This document shows, in pieces, positions 9,522 to 17,744 of a stretch of DNA of 64,000 nt. Where the stretch lies: positions 124,001 through 188,000 of the forward strand of contig JAVJUV010000089.1 of NCBI GenBank assembly GCA_040220415.1, written 5' to 3'. The notes beneath the pieces were generated by a model. The model had not been told where the DNA came from. It did no database searches and was given only the letters and a program-made list of their open reading frames with translations. The translations under genes and the position numbers were made by a program. The DNA is from JAVJUV01 sp040220415. Its GTDB lineage: Bacteria; Pseudomonadota; Alphaproteobacteria; Rhodobacterales; Rhodobacteraceae. Positions within the stretch are counted from its first letter, which is position 1. Each line of letters begins with the position of its first letter.

Positions 9522-9962
9522 ATGTCAACAAACCCAATCACCATTCGAAATCTCGGTCCAGAGGACGCTCATGTTCTTGATAGCGTGCGCCCTGGCACCT
9601 TCGACAATGAAATCGACCCGGCGCGCGCCTGGGCTTTCCTCGCCACTAGGGTAAACGAGATGGTCGTGGCATTGGAAAGGGGCGTGGTCGTGGGCTTCGC
9701 AAGCGGCACCGTGATCATGCACCCCGATAAACCCACCCAATTCTACGTCAATGAGGTTTCGGTACACGAAAACCTGCGTCGGCAGGGAGTTGCAACGCGT
9801 TTGCTGCGGCGTATCACCGAGTTGGCGCGTGACCGCGGCTGCGAGGAGGTCTGGGTGGCCACCGAGGGCGACAACGTGGCAGCCAGCGAACTCTACCGAA
9901 AGATGAACCCTGCCGAGATGAATGGCGTGGCCGTATTTTCGTGGAGAGCTTCGCACGACTGA
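9522..9962 (+). CDS. GNAT acetyltransferase resembling AAC(3)-I enzymes
   Basis: A 146-residue GNAT-fold N-acetyltransferase. The acetyl-CoA binding motif A is RRQGVATRLL (86-95), preceded by FYVNEVSV and followed by EEVWVATEGDN, a pattern I associate with the AAC(3)-I aminoglycoside acetyltransferase group. Many chromosomal relatives have not been shown to act on drugs, so the substrate is unassigned. The ATG at 9522 was chosen because the GNAT fold begins immediately after it; the open frame continues far upstream, but as antisense to the divergent dehydratase-like gene. It is convergent with the alcohol dehydrogenase (8-base gap). Confidence 0.75.
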   Translation: MSTNPITIRNLGPEDAHVLDSVRPGTFDNEIDPARAWAFLATRVNEMVVALERGVVVGFASGTVIMHPDKPTQFYVNEVSVHENLRRQGVATRLLRRITELARDRGCEEVWVATEGDNVAASELYRKMNPAEMNGVAVFSWRASHD

Positions 9963-9970
9963 AACGCGGC

Positions 9971-11047
9971 TCAGAATACGATGACGTTTCGCCTTGCCGC
10001 TCCGCTTTTCGTGTCCGAAATCGCCTCGTTGATCTGCTCCAGCGGCCAGCGTTTGGATACCAGCTCATCCAGTTTCAGTCTTCCCTGAAGGTACAGATCG
10101 ACCAGCCAGGGAATATCCCGGGACAAAACGACATTGCCCATCTTCGAGCCGACCATGCCTTGGGAAAGGCTGGCGAAAACGTCGGGTTCATAGGCGGACA
10201 TCGCGCCCGACGCCGGCATTCCGACCATGACCAACCGACCGCCGGGGGCAAGATAGCGGGGGGCGGAGTCGTAAGCCGGGATAGCACCGACCGTGACGAA
10301 CACCGCGTCGGCCTTGCGTCCGATCAGGTCGGATACCTTCTGCCAGGGGGCCGCGTCGGTTGCCAGAACGCCGTCGGTTGCGCCGAACTCCCTGGCATCT
10401 GAAAGCTTCTCTTCGGTCATGTCGACGGCGACGATCCTGCGGGCCCCTGCGATCCTTGCCCCCTGAATGGCATTCAGGCCAACACCACCCGCGCCGATCA
10501 CCACCGCATCCTGTCCGGGTCTCAGTCGGGCAGCATTCACGACCGCGCCGATCCCCGTGATGACGCCGCAGGACAAAAGCGACGCCACGTCCGCTGGCAT
10601 GTCCTCGGGGACGATCGCGATCTGGCTTTGATCGACGACGACCTTTTCGGCGAATGCGCCGCAATTCATGGCGGCAAGCAACGCGCTGCCATCCGGCATC
10701 GAAAGTGACTGCGGTCCGCCCGGTGTTTCGCACGCGGTCGGTTTTCCGGATGCGCAGGGCGAACAGGTGCCACAGGAACGGATCAGCGTGACGATCACCT
10801 TGTCCCCGACCTTCAGGCCGCCGACCTGATCGCCGACCGCCGTGATCCGACCTGCCGCCTCGTGACCGTAAACGGCAGGCAGCGTGCCGCCCCAGATACC
10901 GTCAGCATAGGAAATATCGGAATGGCAAATTGCGCATGCCTCGAGCGTCACCTCGACAGACCGCCCTTCGGGTTGGGCAAGTTCGACTTCTTCGACGACA
11001 AGGGGTTCGCCAAACGCATGGCATACGGCGGCACGGATCAGGGTCAT
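9971..11047 (-). CDS. Zinc-dependent alcohol dehydrogenase (MDR family)
   Basis: A 358-residue medium-chain dehydrogenase. Catalytic zinc ligands appear in AICHSDI and YGHEAAG, the structural zinc lobe in CGTCSPCASGKPTAC, and the NAD(P)-binding GAGGVG turn in the middle of the protein. The chosen ATG at 11047 has a strong GGGAGG ribosome site five bases upstream; an ATG at 11059 would overlap that site. It oxidises an alcohol or reduces an aldehyde; the substrate is unknown. It follows the MFS transporter gene on the same strand after 81 bases and may be the last gene of the aromatic catabolic run, where an aldehyde or alcohol precursor of 4-hydroxybenzoate could be its substrate (inference). 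Confidence 0.82.
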   Translation of the reverse strand: MTLIRAAVCHAFGEPLVVEEVELAQPEGRSVEVTLEACAICHSDISYADGIWGGTLPAVYGHEAAGRITAVGDQVGGLKVGDKVIVTLIRSCGTCSPCASGKPTACETPGGPQSLSMPDGSALLAAMNCGAFAEKVVVDQSQIAIVPEDMPADVASLLSCGVITGIGAVVNAARLRPGQDAVVIGAGGVGLNAIQGARIAGARRIVAVDMTEEKLSDAREFGATDGVLATDAAPWQKVSDLIGRKADAVFVTVGAIPAYDSAPRYLAPGGRLVMVGMPASGAMSAYEPDVFASLSQGMVGSKMGNVVLSRDIPWLVDLYLQGRLKLDELVSKRWPLEQINEAISDTKSGAARRNVIVF

Positions 11048-11128
11048 GAAACCTCCCATTTTTCCGTAACTTGGCCTGTGCCGCGGCCACTGACTATGCC
11101 GAATGCGACATCGCTGTTCCGAATTCGC

Positions 11129-12361
11129 TCAGGTAAAAGCAGTTCTTCGGGGCGCGAGGAAGACGAAAAAGCAGACGATCATGAGGCAGGCGGAGACAAG
11201 GAAGGGTGCCCCGGGCAAATAGACCGTGGCTGTCGGGCTGGTGAATGCTGCAAATACATAGGTCATCAGCATCGGTGACACGATCGTCGCCAGCGCCGCC
11301 GACGACGACAGGACGCCCTGCAACTCGCCCTGGCTGTCATCGGCCGTCATGCTGGACATCATGGACTGAACCGCGGGCATCACGACCGCGCCAAGGGCCG
11401 TCAGCGGGATGAACATCAGTGCCACCGAACCGCTTGTCACCGAACTTAGGACGATGAAGGCGAAAAAGTTGAACGCCAGTCCGTAGATGACGGTGCCACG
11501 TTCTCCGAGCCGGCGCAGGATAAGGCGGATCAGGCCGCCCTGGACCACTGCAATCGCCATTCCGAATGCACCCAGAGATATCCCGATCATACCCGGGGAC
11601 CATCCGAAACGCGCTTCGGTGAAAAAGGCCCAGATTGCGGGATAAACAGTGAAGGAAACCTGGTAGAAGAAAACAAGGATCAGAAGGCGGCGAAGATCGG
11701 GGTTCAGACCCACGTTCAGGAAAGCCCCAAGCGGATTCGCCCTTTTCCAGGTCAGTGGACGGCGGTTTCTTTCGGCAACCGTCTCGGGCATCACGAAGTA
11801 GCCAAAGGTCATGTTCGCGGCGGCAAGCCCAGCCGCCGCATAAAACGGCGCACGCGTTCCGAATTCGGCCAGAAGGCCGCCCAGGAGAGGGCCAAGGACG
11901 AAACCGAGCCCGAAAGCGGCGCCGATCATTCCGAAGCGCGCTGCCTTTTCGTGGGGTTGCGAGATGTCGGCCATGAATGCCGACGCGGTGGACTGTGTTG
12001 CCGCCGTGATTCCACCGACGATCCGCCCGGCAAGCAGAAGCCAGAATGTCTGCGCCAACGCCATCACCAGATAATCCAGTGCCATGACGAACAGCGCGAT
12101 CAACAGCACGGGGCGACGCCCGTAGCGGTCTGAAATTGCACCGATGACCGGGCCGAAGATGAACTGCATCGCGGCGAAGACGGTCATCAGGATACCGCCC
12201 CAGACCGCGGCTTCGGACAGCGGTATGTCTCCGATTTCCCGCAAAAGGGCAGGCATGACGGGAATGATCAGTCCGATCCCCATGGAATCGATCATCGTTG
12301 TCATCAGAATGAAGATCAGCGGCAGGCGCATCAGGTCTCCGGACGGCACTTCCGCTGGCAT
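11129..12361 (-). CDS. MFS transporter, TetA/drug:H+ antiporter-like
   Basis: A 410-residue 12-helix major facilitator protein. The motif between helices 2 and 3 is GAISDRYGRRPVLL, and helix 5 carries GFVLGPLLGG (motif C of antiporters), which places it with the TetA-type drug:H+ antiporters rather than with the aromatic acid:H+ symporters (PcaK type). It begins 40 bases after pcaB on the same strand, so it is probably transcribed with the pca genes. Export of an aromatic intermediate or uptake of a precursor are both possible; resistance to tetracycline should not be assumed from family alone. Confidence 0.8.
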   Translation of the reverse strand: MPAEVPSGDLMRLPLIFILMTTMIDSMGIGLIIPVMPALLREIGDIPLSEAAVWGGILMTVFAAMQFIFGPVIGAISDRYGRRPVLLIALFVMALDYLVMALAQTFWLLLAGRIVGGITAATQSTASAFMADISQPHEKAARFGMIGAAFGLGFVLGPLLGGLLAEFGTRAPFYAAAGLAAANMTFGYFVMPETVAERNRRPLTWKRANPLGAFLNVGLNPDLRRLLILVFFYQVSFTVYPAIWAFFTEARFGWSPGMIGISLGAFGMAIAVVQGGLIRLILRRLGERGTVIYGLAFNFFAFIVLSSVTSGSVALMFIPLTALGAVVMPAVQSMMSSMTADDSQGELQGVLSSSAALATIVSPMLMTYVFAAFTSPTATVYLPGAPFLVSACLMIVCFFVFLAPRRTAFT

Positions 12362-12401
12362 ATCGGAGCAATGCCCGCCGGGGAAGAAAAACCCGTAAAT
12401 G

Positions 12402-13742
12402 TCAGGTCGTCGCGCCTACGGCCCTGACCAACTGCGCAAAGCGCCGCGCTTCGGCAGGTGCGGTGCCAAGCTGGGCGGCGGGGCCGAAGACGGCGGAGAG
12501 ATCCAGGCCGCCGTGGTGTTCGCGCGCAACCTCCTCAAGCTGGCGGCCGGTTTCCCTTGCCCTTGCGACAAGTGCCTTTACCGCCTCTTGCGCTTCCGGT
12601 CTTGGCATGTCGGCCGAAAGCGCAAAGCTCAGGGCCTCGGCAAACACCGTTCCACCGGTATGTGCGATGTGTTGGCGCATCCTGTCCTTGTCGGGGTTCA
12701 AGCCAAGGGCAAGCTCGCTGCCCACGGCAGTTGCGCGCGCCGCAAGAATGACGAGTTGCGGCAGGCTCATCCATTCGGTGATCCAATGGGCGGCGTCACG
12801 CTCTTGCCGGTGGGGCAGCGCAGACTGGATCGCAGCGTTCAGTCCGACGCTCTGCTTCGCGATGGCCGAGAGAAGGGATGGCAGAACCGGATTGGATTTC
12901 TGCGGCATCGTGGACGAGGCGCCGCCCGAGCCGAGAGAGACCTCTTCGATGCCGGACTGCGTCAGGATCAGAAGATCCTCGCCCATCTTGGCAAGGCTGC
13001 CGGTCAAGCCGGTCAGCCACCCGCCCAGCGCCGCGATGCCGTCGCGCTGGCTGTGCCATGTTGCGCCCGGATCGGACAGGTTCAGGGCGCGGGCAAGGGC
13101 CGCGCGGATCCTTGGTCCGTCACCGCCAAGGACCGACAGCGTGCCGGCGGCGCCGGAGAAGCTGACTTGCGTGACATCTTCCCGCACAACGGCAAGCCGC
13201 GAATGATGCCTCAGCAACGGATTGCCCCAGTTTGCCACATGAGCGCCGAAACTGGTGATCACCGCCGCCTGTCCGTAAGTGCGAGCGACCATCGGTGTTT
13301 CCGCATGGGTCTCGGCCAGACGACCAAGTGCGGAAAGGGTCTCTGTCAGGCGCCGTTCGATGATCGCCAGGGCCTGCCGGAGACGCAGCGCAAGCGCGGT
13401 GTCCATGATGTCCTGACTGGTGGCGCCCCAGTGCAGATACTGGGCATGTTCAGGTGCCTGCATCGCCTCGCGGAACAGCGTCACCAGCGCGGGGACCGGT
13501 ACCGCGTTCAAGCCGACGCTTGCCGCCAAGCCGCCCGGGTCCAGCTGCAGTTCCATCGAAGCGCGGTGAATGGCCGCCGCGGCGGTCTCGGGGATCACGC
13601 CGGCATCGCCCTGGGCCTTGGCCAGCGCGCCCTCGACCAGCATCATTGCGCGTACTTCGGCGGTATCCGAAAACAATTGCCCGACCTCGGCGTCGCCCAG
13701 AAGCTGGCGATAGATCACGCTGTCGGAAGGGCAAGCCGTCAT
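12402..13742 (-). CDS. pcaB: 3-carboxy-cis,cis-muconate cycloisomerase
   Basis: A 446-residue fumarase/aspartase-superfamily enzyme that converts 3-carboxy-cis,cis-muconate to 4-carboxymuconolactone in the protocatechuate branch of the beta-ketoadipate pathway. The superfamily signature GSGGASSTMPQKSNPV, holding the catalytic serine loop, is clear, as is QYLHWGATSQDIMD near residue 90. The ATG at 13742 overlaps the upstream BKACE stop by one base (TGATG). Many pcaB products of this type are about 350-450 residues, and this is the longer form. Genes around it supply the previous (pcaHG) and following (pcaC, pcaD) steps. Confidence 0.9.
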   Translation of the reverse strand: MTACPSDSVIYRQLLGDAEVGQLFSDTAEVRAMMLVEGALAKAQGDAGVIPETAAAAIHRASMELQLDPGGLAASVGLNAVPVPALVTLFREAMQAPEHAQYLHWGATSQDIMDTALALRLRQALAIIERRLTETLSALGRLAETHAETPMVARTYGQAAVITSFGAHVANWGNPLLRHHSRLAVVREDVTQVSFSGAAGTLSVLGGDGPRIRAALARALNLSDPGATWHSQRDGIAALGGWLTGLTGSLAKMGEDLLILTQSGIEEVSLGSGGASSTMPQKSNPVLPSLLSAIAKQSVGLNAAIQSALPHRQERDAAHWITEWMSLPQLVILAARATAVGSELALGLNPDKDRMRQHIAHTGGTVFAEALSFALSADMPRPEAQEAVKALVARARETGRQLEEVAREHHGGLDLSAVFGPAAQLGTAPAEARRFAQLVRAVGATT

Positions 13743-14572
13743 CAGGCAGCCCTGAGCCCCAGGATTTGCCGTGCCTGGGAAACCGTGGCGACGGGACGCT
13801 CGTGTTTCTCGCAAAGGTCCACAACGCGGCGGACCAGCGCGGCATTCGACGGAGCAAGCGTGTCGCGATCCAGCCGAACGTTGTCTTCCAGGCCCGTGCG
13901 GCAATGGCCGCCGCTGGTCACGCACCATTCATTCACGACGACCTGGTTGGCGCCGATCCCGGCCGCGCACCACTCGGCGTCGGGGGCGATGCGCGCAAGC
14001 GTTTCGCGGAAGAAATCGAACGAGGGTCTGTCGACGGGCATGGCGTTCTTGACGCCCATCACGAACTGAACATAAAGCGGCCCCCGAAGCCGCCCCTCTT
14101 TGGCCATTCGCGCCGCCTGGAAGATGTGCGACAGGTCGAATGCCTCGATCTCGGGCTTGATATCGTACTTCAGCATCTCGGCAGCCAGCCAGTCGACCAG
14201 ATCCGGTGGGTTTTCGTAGACGCGGGTCGGAAAGTTGTTTGACCCCACGGTCAGAGAGGCCATGTCGGGTTTGAGAGAAAGCATCCCGCCGCGTTCTTGT
14301 CCTGCACCCGAGCGGCCGCCGGTCGAGAACTGGATGATCATGCCCGGACAGTGTTTTTCGAGACCTTCTTTCAGCTTTGCGAAACGTTCGGGATCCGAGG
14401 TCGGGGTCTCGTCTTCCAGTCGCACGTGCGCATGGCAGACCGACGCGCCCGCCTCGAAGGCTTCCTGTGTGGATTCCACCTGCTCCGCAACGGTGATCGG
14501 CACCGCCGGGTTATCGTGCTTGCGCGGCACCGACCCGGTGATGGCGACGCAGATGATGGCAGGCTTGGTCAT
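13742..14572 (-). CDS. BKACE beta-keto acid cleavage enzyme (DUF849 family)
   Basis: A 276-residue TIM-barrel protein of the beta-keto acid cleavage family, which condenses a beta-keto acid with acetyl-CoA and releases acetoacetate plus a new acyl-CoA. The zinc histidines are in CHAHVR (47 and 49). GGHCRTGLEDN (220-230) gives R224, E228 and D229 at the same spacing as the catalytic Arg, zinc Glu and Asp of the lysine-fermentation enzyme Kce; S83 in QFSTGG also matches. It sits inside the pca run, between pcaB and an alpha/beta hydrolase, overlapping both by a few bases. Acting on 3-oxoadipate it would yield succinyl-CoA and acetoacetate; this substrate is inferred from context. Confidence 0.85.
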   Translation of the reverse strand: MTKPAIICVAITGSVPRKHDNPAVPITVAEQVESTQEAFEAGASVCHAHVRLEDETPTSDPERFAKLKEGLEKHCPGMIIQFSTGGRSGAGQERGGMLSLKPDMASLTVGSNNFPTRVYENPPDLVDWLAAEMLKYDIKPEIEAFDLSHIFQAARMAKEGRLRGPLYVQFVMGVKNAMPVDRPSFDFFRETLARIAPDAEWCAAGIGANQVVVNEWCVTSGGHCRTGLEDNVRLDRDTLAPSNAALVRRVVDLCEKHERPVATVSQARQILGLRAA

Positions 14573-15273
14573 GTTCCGGCGATCCCTCCCAGTATCTTGG
14601 CAAGTGTATCGGGGTGAGAGAAAAAGGGCGAGTGCCCGGATTGAATTTCATGCACGCTCCCTTCGGGCCAATCGGCGGAAATGGCGCGCTGATAGGATGG
14701 ATGGATTGTTCGGTCCTCCATGCACCGGATGTAATGGCGCGGCGTTGCAGGTGCCGTGAATTCAAGCACTTCGCCCAACAGGCCGGTGGGTTGCGGTGAC
14801 AGCCGCTTGCAGGCGAAGGCCACATCCGCGGGCGAACAGTCATGGTAGAACACCGGCCCGGCCCGGTTGCCATCCACGATCGAGAGGCCACGCTCTCGGT
14901 CGACCGTCACGATATCCTGAAGCTCCGGCGTGACCGCGCCCTTGCGGATGTCGGCAAAGGCCAGTCCTGGCGGCGGTACGAAGGCGCAGAGATAGACGAG
15001 GCACTTCACCTTGTCCGGGGCCCGCGCGGCGGCAAGGGTGATCGTCAGCCCGCCCAGCGAGTGCCCCACCAGGTAGGTGTCGTCAACGAGGGCGCCGATG
15101 CAGGCATCGACATAGTCCGTCATGCTGACAGTCTCGGGCGGTGTAGGGTCTTCGCCGTGCGACGGAAGGTCCAGCGCCCGGACCGTGTGGCCGGATGCCT
15201 CCAGAAGGGGGACAAGCTTCGACCAGCACCAGGCCCCGTGCGACGCGCCGTGTATCAACAGGAAGTGCGCCAT
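14569..15273 (-). CDS. Alpha/beta hydrolase (EstC/plant esterase-like)
   Basis: A 234-residue alpha/beta hydrolase. It opens HFLLIHGASHGAWCW, has the nucleophile elbow VGHSLGG, and ends with the catalytic-histidine segment SGHSPFFSHPDTLA, a layout shared with EstC-type bacterial esterases and plant methyl-salicylate or hydroxynitrile lyase-like enzymes. The ATG at 15273 overlaps the pcaG stop (TGATG), and its own stop overlaps the BKACE start, so it is embedded in the pca operon. It might release 4-hydroxybenzoate or protocatechuate from an ester, or act as a second lactonase; neither is shown. pcaD proper is a separate gene at 16956-17744. Confidence 0.78.
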   Translation of the reverse strand: MAHFLLIHGASHGAWCWSKLVPLLEASGHTVRALDLPSHGEDPTPPETVSMTDYVDACIGALVDDTYLVGHSLGGLTITLAAARAPDKVKCLVYLCAFVPPPGLAFADIRKGAVTPELQDIVTVDRERGLSIVDGNRAGPVFYHDCSPADVAFACKRLSPQPTGLLGEVLEFTAPATPRHYIRCMEDRTIHPSYQRAISADWPEGSVHEIQSGHSPFFSHPDTLAKILGGIAGT

Positions 15274-15857
15274 CACATATCCAGGAACACGGTCTCTTTC
15301 TGACCCTGAAGGTGAATGTCGAAGCGATAGGCTGCGTCGCCGGTCTTCTTCGCGATCAGCGTCTCGACCCTGTGGCGCTGTTCTATACGCGACAGCACCG
15401 GATCACTGTCGTTGTCCTCGTCCGCGAAGTAGATTCGCGTCTGAAGACCGGTGTTGATACCGCGGGCAACGATCCAAAGCGCGATATGGGGGGCCTGGCC
15501 GCCAACGCGCCCCGGTTTCACCGTGCGCAGGGTGAACTCGCCGGTCTCGCCATCGGCTGCAAACCGGCAGAACCCGTTTACGTTGGGATCCGCTCCGTCC
15601 TGCCCGGGAAAAAGCCCGGCCGCATCGCACTGCCAGCTTTCGAACATGGCGTCGCGGAAGGCCCACCCCGCGCCGTCGTGGATCGAGCCCGAGATCGTGA
15701 TGATCTGGCCTTTCGCGCCGTCCTCGATGGCGAATTTCCCAAGATCCTGGGGATAGACCGCGCCCAGGCCCGCAAAGGTCGGGATGCAGCCGATGTGAAC
15801 GTATGGGCCGGCGGTCTGGCTTGGGGTTTCGCGCAGGTTGTCAAGAGGTTGCACCAT
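15273..15857 (-). CDS. pcaG: Protocatechuate 3,4-dioxygenase alpha subunit
   Basis: A 194-residue intradiol dioxygenase subunit that pairs with PcaH to open the protocatechuate ring between the two hydroxyls. It shows the family opening ETPSQTAGPYVHIG, the GRVGGQAPHIALWI region and the FADEDNDSDPVL stretch. The alpha subunit lacks the full set of iron ligands carried by PcaH but shapes the active site. It starts one base after the pcaH stop and overlaps the alpha/beta hydrolase start, so pcaH and pcaG are translated together as usual. Confidence 0.95.
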   Translation of the reverse strand: MVQPLDNLRETPSQTAGPYVHIGCIPTFAGLGAVYPQDLGKFAIEDGAKGQIITISGSIHDGAGWAFRDAMFESWQCDAAGLFPGQDGADPNVNGFCRFAADGETGEFTLRTVKPGRVGGQAPHIALWIVARGINTGLQTRIYFADEDNDSDPVLSRIEQRHRVETLIAKKTGDAAYRFDIHLQGQKETVFLDM

Positions 15858-15858
15858 T

Positions 15859-16587
15859 TCACAGGCCCTCCGGTCGGTTCTCGAACATCGTCTGGCGTCG
15901 GCCGCGCAGCACGATGTCGAATTTGTAGGCGAGGTAGTCCATCGGTTTCGATTGCGCCATGTCGAGAGGCGCCACGAGGCGGTCGAGTTGGCTGCGATCC
16001 TTGATGGTGTTGGCGATTGGGCAAAGGTCGATCAGCGGATCGCCCTGGAAGTACATCTGGCTGATAAGGCGCTGGCCAAAGCCTTGGCCGAAAATCGAAT
16101 AGTGGATGTGCATCGGCCGCCAGTCGTTGCCGCGGTTCGGCCAGGGGTAGGCGCCCGGACGGATCGTCATGAATTCGTAGCAGCCGTCGTCGTCCGTCAG
16201 GGTCCGCCCGCAGCCGCCGAAATTCGGATCCAGAGGTGCGAAGTAGGTGTCCTTCACGTGGCGATAGCGTCCGCCGGCGTTCGCCTGCCAGACTTCCACC
16301 AGGGTATTGCGCACCGGGCGGCCGTTCTCGTCCATCACACGGCCGTGGACGCGAATGCGCTCGCCGATCGCGGGTGCTTCGCCCTTGGTGAAGTTCAGGA
16401 TCAGGTTGTTGTCCAGGGCGCCGATCGTGTTGTGGCCGAAGACCGGTCCCGTCTCTTCCGTCATGGTCGACGGCATCGACAGAAGCGGCAGGTTCGGCGA
16501 ACGCGTGACCGCGGTCTTGTAGTCCGGGTCGTATTGGGCCGGATGCACCGTCCGGTCGCGCGGGATCAGTCGTCCTGCGTCAGCCAT
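15859..16587 (-). CDS. pcaH: Protocatechuate 3,4-dioxygenase beta subunit
   Basis: A 242-residue catalytic subunit of protocatechuate 3,4-dioxygenase. The four non-heme Fe(III) ligands are visible: Y108 in GGRYRH, Y147 in RPGAYPWP, and H160 and H162 in MHIHY, at the spacing of characterised PcaH proteins. It converts protocatechuate and O2 to 3-carboxy-cis,cis-muconate in the cytoplasm. The ATG at 16587 was preferred to an upstream in-frame start because the family begins there and because it overlaps the pcaC end by eight bases, consistent with coupled translation. Confidence 0.95.
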   Translation of the reverse strand: MADAGRLIPRDRTVHPAQYDPDYKTAVTRSPNLPLLSMPSTMTEETGPVFGHNTIGALDNNLILNFTKGEAPAIGERIRVHGRVMDENGRPVRNTLVEVWQANAGGRYRHVKDTYFAPLDPNFGGCGRTLTDDDGCYEFMTIRPGAYPWPNRGNDWRPMHIHYSIFGQGFGQRLISQMYFQGDPLIDLCPIANTIKDRSQLDRLVAPLDMAQSKPMDYLAYKFDIVLRGRRQTMFENRPEGL

Positions 16588-16963
16588 TGTCTTTCTCCAT
16601 CTCGTCGAATGTGTCTTTCGCCAGCTTGATCGCGTGGTTCGCCTTCGGCACGCCGGCATAAACGGCCACGTGCAGAAGTGCCTCGATCACATCTTCCTTC
16701 GACGCGCCCGTGTTGGCCGTCGCGCGAATGTGCATGGGGATCTCGGCGAAGTTTCCGGTCGCTGCCAGAAGCGCGATCGTCAGCATCGAGCGTTCGCGAA
16801 GCGGGATCGTGTCGCGTGCCCAGACCGTGCCCCAGGCCGCTTCAGTTATCAGTTCCTGAAAGGCCGCGTCGAAGTCGGTTTTCTGCGCTTCGGCCCGATT
16901 TACGTGGTCGTCGCCAAGGACCTTGCGACGTATCTTCATGCCTTTGGCGTGACGCTCAGACAT
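16580..16963 (-). CDS. pcaC: 4-carboxymuconolactone decarboxylase
   Basis: A 127-residue stand-alone PcaC of the CMD/AhpD fold. It removes CO2 from 4-carboxymuconolactone to form 3-oxoadipate enol-lactone. The family pattern is present (GNFAEIPMHIRATANTGASK followed by DVIEALLHVAVYAGVP), without the CxxC redox pair of AhpD relatives. The start overlaps the pcaD end by eight bases and its end overlaps the pcaH start by eight bases. Because it is not fused to PcaD (PcaL), this follows the alphaproteobacterial arrangement. Confidence 0.95.
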   Translation of the reverse strand: MSERHAKGMKIRRKVLGDDHVNRAEAQKTDFDAAFQELITEAAWGTVWARDTIPLRERSMLTIALLAATGNFAEIPMHIRATANTGASKEDVIEALLHVAVYAGVPKANHAIKLAKDTFDEMEKDNG

Positions 16964-17744
16964 GGCCGATATCCTTCAGGAAGCGTGTCAGGATTTCCGC
17001 AAATTCCGCTGGTTTCTCGACGCAGGGCAGGTGCCCGGCCCCGCGGATCAGTTCGAAGCGGCTGCCCAGCACGAGGTCAGCCGTTTCGCGCACGAGGTCG
17101 GGTGGCGTCGAGCCGTCCTCGCTGCCCGCGATGGCCAGCGTCGGCAGCGTCAGCGAGGCCGTGGTCGTGTAGAAATCGGTGCCCGCGATCGCCGCCGAGC
17201 AGGCGGTGTAGCCCTCGGCGGGCTGACGGACCAGCATGTTGCGCCAGAGGGCAAGCTCAGGCGTGTCGCGGAATTTTTTCGAGAACCAGCGCTCCATGAT
17301 CGTGTCGGCAAGGGCCTCGATGCCACCGGCGTTCACGGCCGCGACCCGGTCGTTCCACATCTCGGCGGTGCCGATCTTGGCGGCGGTATTCGAGATCACC
17401 ATGGCGCGAACCTGATCCATGCGTTTGACTGCCAGGCCCTGGGCGATCATTCCGCCGATCGACAGGCCGACGAAGACGCAATCGCGCACTTCGAGGTGGT
17501 CAAGCAACGCCTCTGCATCGGATATCAGCGCGCCCATCGCGTATGGCCCGGGCGGGCAGGAGGACAGGCCATGCCCGCGCTTGTCGTACCGGATAATGCG
17601 CAGCCCGGAAGGCAGCAGGGGCAGTACCTCGTCCCAAAGCCGAAGATCGGTTCCAAGCGAATTGGCGAAGACGAGCGGCGGTCCTTTTGGATCACCGTCC
17701 TCCCGGAAGTGAAGTGCTGCGCCTGACAGTTCGACGATCTTCAA
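16956..17744 (-). CDS. pcaD: 3-oxoadipate enol-lactonase
   Basis: A 262-residue alpha/beta hydrolase that opens 3-oxoadipate enol-lactone to 3-oxoadipate. It has the early FANSLGTDLRLWD oxyanion region, the nucleophile elbow VGLSIGGMIAQG, and the final catalytic His in GAGHLPCVEKP. No ATG sits at the right place. A TTG at 17744 that overlaps the pobA stop (sequence tatTGAag) gives the normal length and is the likely start; an earlier start would add about 47 residues encoded within pobA with no resemblance to the family. Confidence 0.92.
   Translation of the reverse strand: MKIVELSGAALHFREDGDPKGPPLVFANSLGTDLRLWDEVLPLLPSGLRIIRYDKRGHGLSSCPPGPYAMGALISDAEALLDHLEVRDCVFVGLSIGGMIAQGLAVKRMDQVRAMVISNTAAKIGTAEMWNDRVAAVNAGGIEALADTIMERWFSKKFRDTPELALWRNMLVRQPAEGYTACSAAIAGTDFYTTTASLTLPTLAIAGSEDGSTPPDLVRETADLVLGSRFELIRGAGHLPCVEKPAEFAEILTRFLKDIGHV

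Noticed and set aside
11129..12361. MFS gene called as a tetracycline resistance determinant
   Set aside because: Family resemblance alone does not show drug export, and it lies in an aromatic catabolic run.
16580..16963. pcaC as an AhpD peroxidase
   Set aside because: It lacks the CxxC pair and is embedded between pcaD and pcaH, so decarboxylase is the right call.
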